Part shown: piece after piece, positions 6,731 through 9,836 of the stretch
Numbering within the stretch: the stretch's first letter is position 1
How the letters are laid out: the number at the start of each line of letters is the position of its first letter
Assembly (NCBI GenBank): GCA_028276345.1
Contig: JAPYWM010000035.1
Coordinates: forward strand, 1-9,836
Length of the DNA: 9,836 nt
Origin: Sphingobacterium sp.
GTDB taxonomy: Bacteria > Bacteroidota > Bacteroidia > SpSt-205
Reading direction: 5' to 3'
Translations under genes and position numbers: made by a program
Notes under the pieces: generated by a model
What the model saw: only the letters and a program-made list of their open reading frames with translations
Told to the model about the DNA's origin: nothing
Databases searched by the model: none

Positions 6731-6738
6731 CAAAGGTA
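6731..6738 (-). promoter_or_regulatory. -7 element of the kpsF-manC promoter
   Basis: Read on the minus strand, these bases are TACCTTTG, an exact TAnnTTTG match. The predicted start near 6725 gives a leader of about 17 nt to ATG 6708. The nearest TTG on the minus strand (6765-6763) is 24 nt upstream, slightly too far for a normal -33 element. With the recQ element it forms the near-palindrome TATCTTTGGCAAAGGTA (6722-6738). Confidence 0.6.
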
Positions 6739-6753
6739 CAAGCATACACGCCT

Positions 6754-8937
6754 ATGTCGGAGCAAGCCTCTCAGGTTCTGGATTTGCGTGCGGCTCTGGA
6801 AAAGTACTTTGGTTATACCAGTTTCCGCGGGCCGCAGGAAGAGATTATTCGTACGCTCCTCTCGGGGCGTCATGTTCTGGTGATCATGCCCACTGGGGCC
6901 GGCAAGTCGCTATGCTATCAGCTGCCAGCGCTTCTCATGCCAGGCACGGCGCTCGTTATTTCCCCGTTAATCGCCCTGATGAAAAACCAGGTCGACCAGA
7001 TGCAGGCTTATGACATCCCCGCGGCCTACCTCAATAGCAGCCTTACCCGTTCCCAACAGGAGGAAGTGCGCCAGGCCTGCCTGAGTGGCCGGATCAAACT
7101 CCTCTACGTAGCCCCGGAGACCCTCGCTACCGACCATTTTCAGGAGCTTTTACAGCAGCTGCGGGTCAGCTTCGTCGCTGTGGACGAAGCCCACTGCATA
7201 TCGGAGTGGGGGCATGACTTTCGTCCGGAATATCGCCGCATCCGGTCATTCCTCCGCAGCATCCCTCCCATGCCTATTATTGCCTTAACTGCTACGGCTA
7301 CCCCCCGCGTCCAGGCTGACATCCTGGAAAACCTGGAAATCCCAGATGCCGTCATTTTCCGAACCACTTTCAACCGGCCCAATCTCTACTATCAGATTTC
7401 GCCCAAGCGCTCTCAGCAGCACACCCTCAAAGAAGTCGTCCAATATGTGCGGGCTCGCCGGGGCGAATCCGGCATCATCTACTGCCACTCCCGTAAGCGG
7501 GTAGAAGAGGTCGCTAAAACCCTCCAGGCCAATGGTATCAAAGCCCTGCCTTACCATGCTGGCCTGGATAGTGCCACCCGCACCCGAAACCAGGACGCCT
7601 TCCTCGGTGAAGAGGTCCAAGTCATCGTCGCTACCATCGCCTTTGGCATGGGTATCGACAAACCCGATGTGCGCTTTATCATTCACTTTGATGTGCCCAA
7701 AAGCATTGAGAACTACTACCAGGAAACTGGCCGGGCCGGTCGGGATGGATTACCTGCCGACTGCATCCTGTATTATGACTACAATGACATTATCAAGTTA
7801 GACCGCTTTCTCCGAGACAAACCCGCCAGCGAGCGGGAAGCGATAGTGTTTCTTTTGCAAGAGATAGCCTACTTCTGCGAAAGTGGCCAGTGCCGCCGCA
7901 AAATGCTCCTGCGCTACTTCGGCGAAGAGTACCCGCACGACCACTGCGGCAACTGCGACAACTGCCGCTATCCCAAAGATAGCTTCGATGGGCAAAACAT
8001 CGTCAAACCCATCCTGGAAAGCTATGCCCTTTTGGGGAAATATCCGCTCTTGCCCGTGCTGGAACATGTACGGGGTAGCTTGACCGAAATCGCTGGCCAG
8101 ACCCTCCCCACCTTCAAAGCCCTCAAAATCTACTCCTTAGACGACCTCAAAGCCTATGCAGCACAGATCTTGATGGAGGGCCTCCTTGCCCGTGACCCGA
8201 GCGACTATACTCTCGTTTTCCTCTCCGAAAAAGGACAAGCCTGGCTCCAAAACCCCACCCCCATTTCCCTCTATAAGCCCTACGACCGCACCCCTCGGGA
8301 AGGGGAAGAGCTCTTTGTGGATGACGAACCCCTTCACGACCCCGTCCTGCTGGACATGCTTAAGAGCCTGCGTAAAAAGATTGCGGATACCCGCCGGGTG
8401 CCGCCGTATGTGATCTTTCAGGAGCCAACGCTGATGGAGATGGCGACAAGGTATCCTATTACCCTGGAAGAGCTGGAAAAAATCAGCGGCGTCGGCCCCG
8501 TCAAAGCCAAAAAGTTTGGCCAGCCCTTCGTAGACCTTATCCGGAAGTACGTGGAGGAAAATGACATTGAGCGTCCGCCGGAGCTAATCGTGCCGACTGC
8601 TACCCGCCGTACGCCGGATTGGGTAGAGATTATTGAGAGTGTAGACCGGCGGATTCCTTTGGCACGTATCGCGGAGCGGCTGGGGATTTCCCTGTCAGAG
8701 CTGATAGATCGTATAGAGATGCTCATCTTCAAGGCGGGCGTCCAGCTCAATATCACCTATGCGGTACAAGAGATGCTGGACCCTGACCGGCTGGATGACG
8801 CTTTTGACTACTTCATGCAGGCCGAGACCGACGACCTGGAAGAAGCTATTCGCGCTTTGGGCTCCGACTACACCGAAGAAGAAATCCGCCTCGTACGCCT
8901 ATACTTCCATCAGCAGGCCTTATCAGCTATCCGATGA
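6754..8937 (+). CDS. recQ: ATP-dependent DNA helicase RecQ
   Basis: A 727-residue 3'-5' superfamily 2 helicase for recombination and fork repair. In order: the RecQ motif FRGPQ (24-28), Walker A MPTGAGKS with K51, DEAH (144-147) followed by the aromatic-rich loop region CISEWGHDFRP, ALTATAT, IIYCHSRKR, and ETGRAGRDG with the arginine-finger residues. The zinc-binding cysteines C380, C398, C401 and C404 match the E. coli pattern. An RQC region (about 410-520) and an HRDC domain (about 530-610, with ISGVGPVKAKKFG) follow. A C-terminal extension (about 612-727) contains a helix-turn-helix-like stretch, LARIAERLGISLSELIDRIE. This makes it about 120 residues longer than E. coli RecQ, as in Bacteroidota homologues. 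ATG 6754 is chosen because the in-frame ATG at 6676 lies inside kpsF and upstream of the promoter. The next gene overlaps the stop by 4 nt. Confidence 0.97.
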   Translation: MSEQASQVLDLRAALEKYFGYTSFRGPQEEIIRTLLSGRHVLVIMPTGAGKSLCYQLPALLMPGTALVISPLIALMKNQVDQMQAYDIPAAYLNSSLTRSQQEEVRQACLSGRIKLLYVAPETLATDHFQELLQQLRVSFVAVDEAHCISEWGHDFRPEYRRIRSFLRSIPPMPIIALTATATPRVQADILENLEIPDAVIFRTTFNRPNLYYQISPKRSQQHTLKEVVQYVRARRGESGIIYCHSRKRVEEVAKTLQANGIKALPYHAGLDSATRTRNQDAFLGEEVQVIVATIAFGMGIDKPDVRFIIHFDVPKSIENYYQETGRAGRDGLPADCILYYDYNDIIKLDRFLRDKPASEREAIVFLLQEIAYFCESGQCRRKMLLRYFGEEYPHDHCGNCDNCRYPKDSFDGQNIVKPILESYALLGKYPLLPVLEHVRGSLTEIAGQTLPTFKALKIYSLDDLKAYAAQILMEGLLARDPSDYTLVFLSEKGQAWLQNPTPISLYKPYDRTPREGEELFVDDEPLHDPVLLDMLKSLRKKIADTRRVPPYVIFQEPTLMEMATRYPITLEELEKISGVGPVKAKKFGQPFVDLIRKYVEENDIERPPELIVPTATRRTPDWVEIIESVDRRIPLARIAERLGISLSELIDRIEMLIFKAGVQLNITYAVQEMLDPDRLDDAFDYFMQAETDDLEEAIRALGSDYTEEEIRLVRLYFHQQALSAIR

Positions 8938-9836
8938 GGTGGCTGGGTTTTCTGGTTCTGGCTGGGTATGCGTGGGAGCTGCCTCCCGTGCCAGACCAGA
9001 TGGTCTTCTGTGGCATGCGCACCACTATCCACCCCGAGGCCAAAAAGGCGATTCAGACCTACATCGTCAAACTTTACGAGCATCCCCCCACTTTGCAGGC
9101 CTTAGTCGCCCGCGCCGAAAGCCTCATGCCCTACATTGAAGAAGCCCTCCAGTACATCGGTGTGCCCGAAGACCTCAAATACATTGCCATTCAGGAAAGC
9201 CGCCTAAACCCCTATGCTGTCTCCCGTTCTCTGGCTGTAGGCTATTGGCAGCTTAAAGACTACACGGCTCGGGAAGTGGGCCTTCTCATCAATGACACCG
9301 TTGATGAAAGGCGCCATCTTTTTCGCTCGACTGCCGGCGCCGCGCTTTACTTTGCCAAACAGTACCTGCGTCATCGAAACTGGTTTTTCGCCATCATCGC
9401 CTACTACGAAGGCGGTACTGGCGCTATTCCGTACATTGACTCGACCTACATAGGCAAAGACGAAATCTGCGTCTATCCCACCAGCCACTGGTATGCTATA
9501 CGGGCCATCGCCCATAAAATCGTCTTTGAGCCCCTCATCCAGAAGCGCTTGTATCCCCTTCAGCCGCGGGCCTATATCGGCCCCCAAAAGCCCGTCCACG
9601 AAATCGCTACGGAGTACGGCCTCTCGCCAGACTCCTTTCTCTTACTCAATCCCTGGCTCCTTAAGCCCATCCTCCCCGCCTCGCGACCGGTGACTTTTTA
9701 CGTTCTTGCGGACTCTTTCCCCACTGAGCGGCCGCAGGAGCCGCTCAAGGCCCTTTTCGTCCCGCCGCCCTTAGGGAATCAGGCGTATCCCTCTATCGGA
9801 TTACCCGCCTTGCCAGATAGGCCAAAGGCTGAAGAA
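8934..9836 (+). CDS. Lytic transglycosylase, MltD-like (3' end outside the window)
   Basis: An open frame of 301 codons runs from ATG 8934 to the last base, so the gene is incomplete. The start MRWLGFLVLAGYA is a short signal peptide with no lipobox, so the product is periplasmic. The SLT goose-lysozyme-like domain covers about residues 60-170: IAIQESRLNP with catalytic E88, AVGYWQLKDYTAREVGL (the usual form is AGLWQFM..TA..YGL), DERR, and AIIAYYEGGTGA (usually AYNxGxG). A later segment, VHEIATEYGLSPDSFLLLNP then ILPASRPVTFYV, resembles the LysM-like part of MltD proteins. It probably cleaves the glycan chains of peptidoglycan between MurNAc and GlcNAc to form 1,6-anhydro ends. The ATG lies inside the recQ stop (ATGA) with no Shine-Dalgarno, so translation is likely coupled to recQ. 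A Pro-rich tail begins near residue 265. Confidence 0.88.
   Translation, partial: MRWLGFLVLAGYAWELPPVPDQMVFCGMRTTIHPEAKKAIQTYIVKLYEHPPTLQALVARAESLMPYIEEALQYIGVPEDLKYIAIQESRLNPYAVSRSLAVGYWQLKDYTAREVGLLINDTVDERRHLFRSTAGAALYFAKQYLRHRNWFFAIIAYYEGGTGAIPYIDSTYIGKDEICVYPTSHWYAIRAIAHKIVFEPLIQKRLYPLQPRAYIGPQKPVHEIATEYGLSPDSFLLLNPWLLKPILPASRPVTFYVLADSFPTERPQEPLKALFVPPPLGNQAYPSIGLPALPDRPKAEE

Noticed and set aside
6676..6753. Upstream in-frame ATG for recQ
   Set aside because: It would overlap the kpsF coding region and lies upstream of the promoter; ATG 6754 gives the normal RecQ N terminus.
1..9836. Search by eye for CRISPR arrays, tRNA or rRNA genes, insertion sequences and defence genes
   Set aside because: No repeat-spacer pattern, cloverleaf, rRNA-like segment, terminal inverted repeats, transposase or defence-family motifs were seen.

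Overview
The window looks like ordinary chromosomal DNA of a member of Bacteroidota or a close relative in the FCB group. The evidence is a surface protein ending in what looks like a type IX secretion (T9SS) sorting domain, promoter elements of the Bacteroidota form TAnnTTTG, a RecQ helicase of about 727 residues with a long C-terminal extension, and a divergent kpsF/recQ gene pair. G+C is clearly above 50% by eye (not counted), which is on the high side for that phylum. I see no rRNA, tRNA, CRISPR array, insertion sequence or defence module.

Layout. Positions 1-303 hold perhaps the last codons of an upstream gene, then a G-rich non-coding stretch with hairpins and a good promoter at 256-286. 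Positions 304-2127 encode a secreted T9SS cargo protein, closed by a strong intrinsic terminator (2149-2192). Positions 2243-4654 are a tight three-gene operon, efp-accB-accC: translation elongation factor P, then the biotin carrier and biotin carboxylase subunits of acetyl-CoA carboxylase. A hairpin at 4676-4711 separates it from a convergent minus-strand operon, kpsF-manC (6708 down to 4688), which makes arabinose-5-phosphate (for Kdo) and GDP-mannose for the cell envelope. Divergent from kpsF is recQ (6754-8937). It overlaps by 4 nt a lytic transglycosylase gene (8934 to beyond the window edge) that runs open to the last base.

How the genes relate. Most are housekeeping: lipid precursor synthesis (accB, accC), lipopolysaccharide and polysaccharide sugars (kpsF, manC), peptidoglycan turnover (transglycosylase), translation (efp) and DNA repair (recQ). 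The most notable signals are regulatory and compositional: two opposed -7 promoter elements separated by one base form a 17-bp near-palindrome between kpsF and recQ; a consensus-strength Shine-Dalgarno precedes the T9SS gene while several neighbours lack one; and synonymous codon usage switches sharply inside accC, accB and recQ. I did not find a convincing new multi-gene system.
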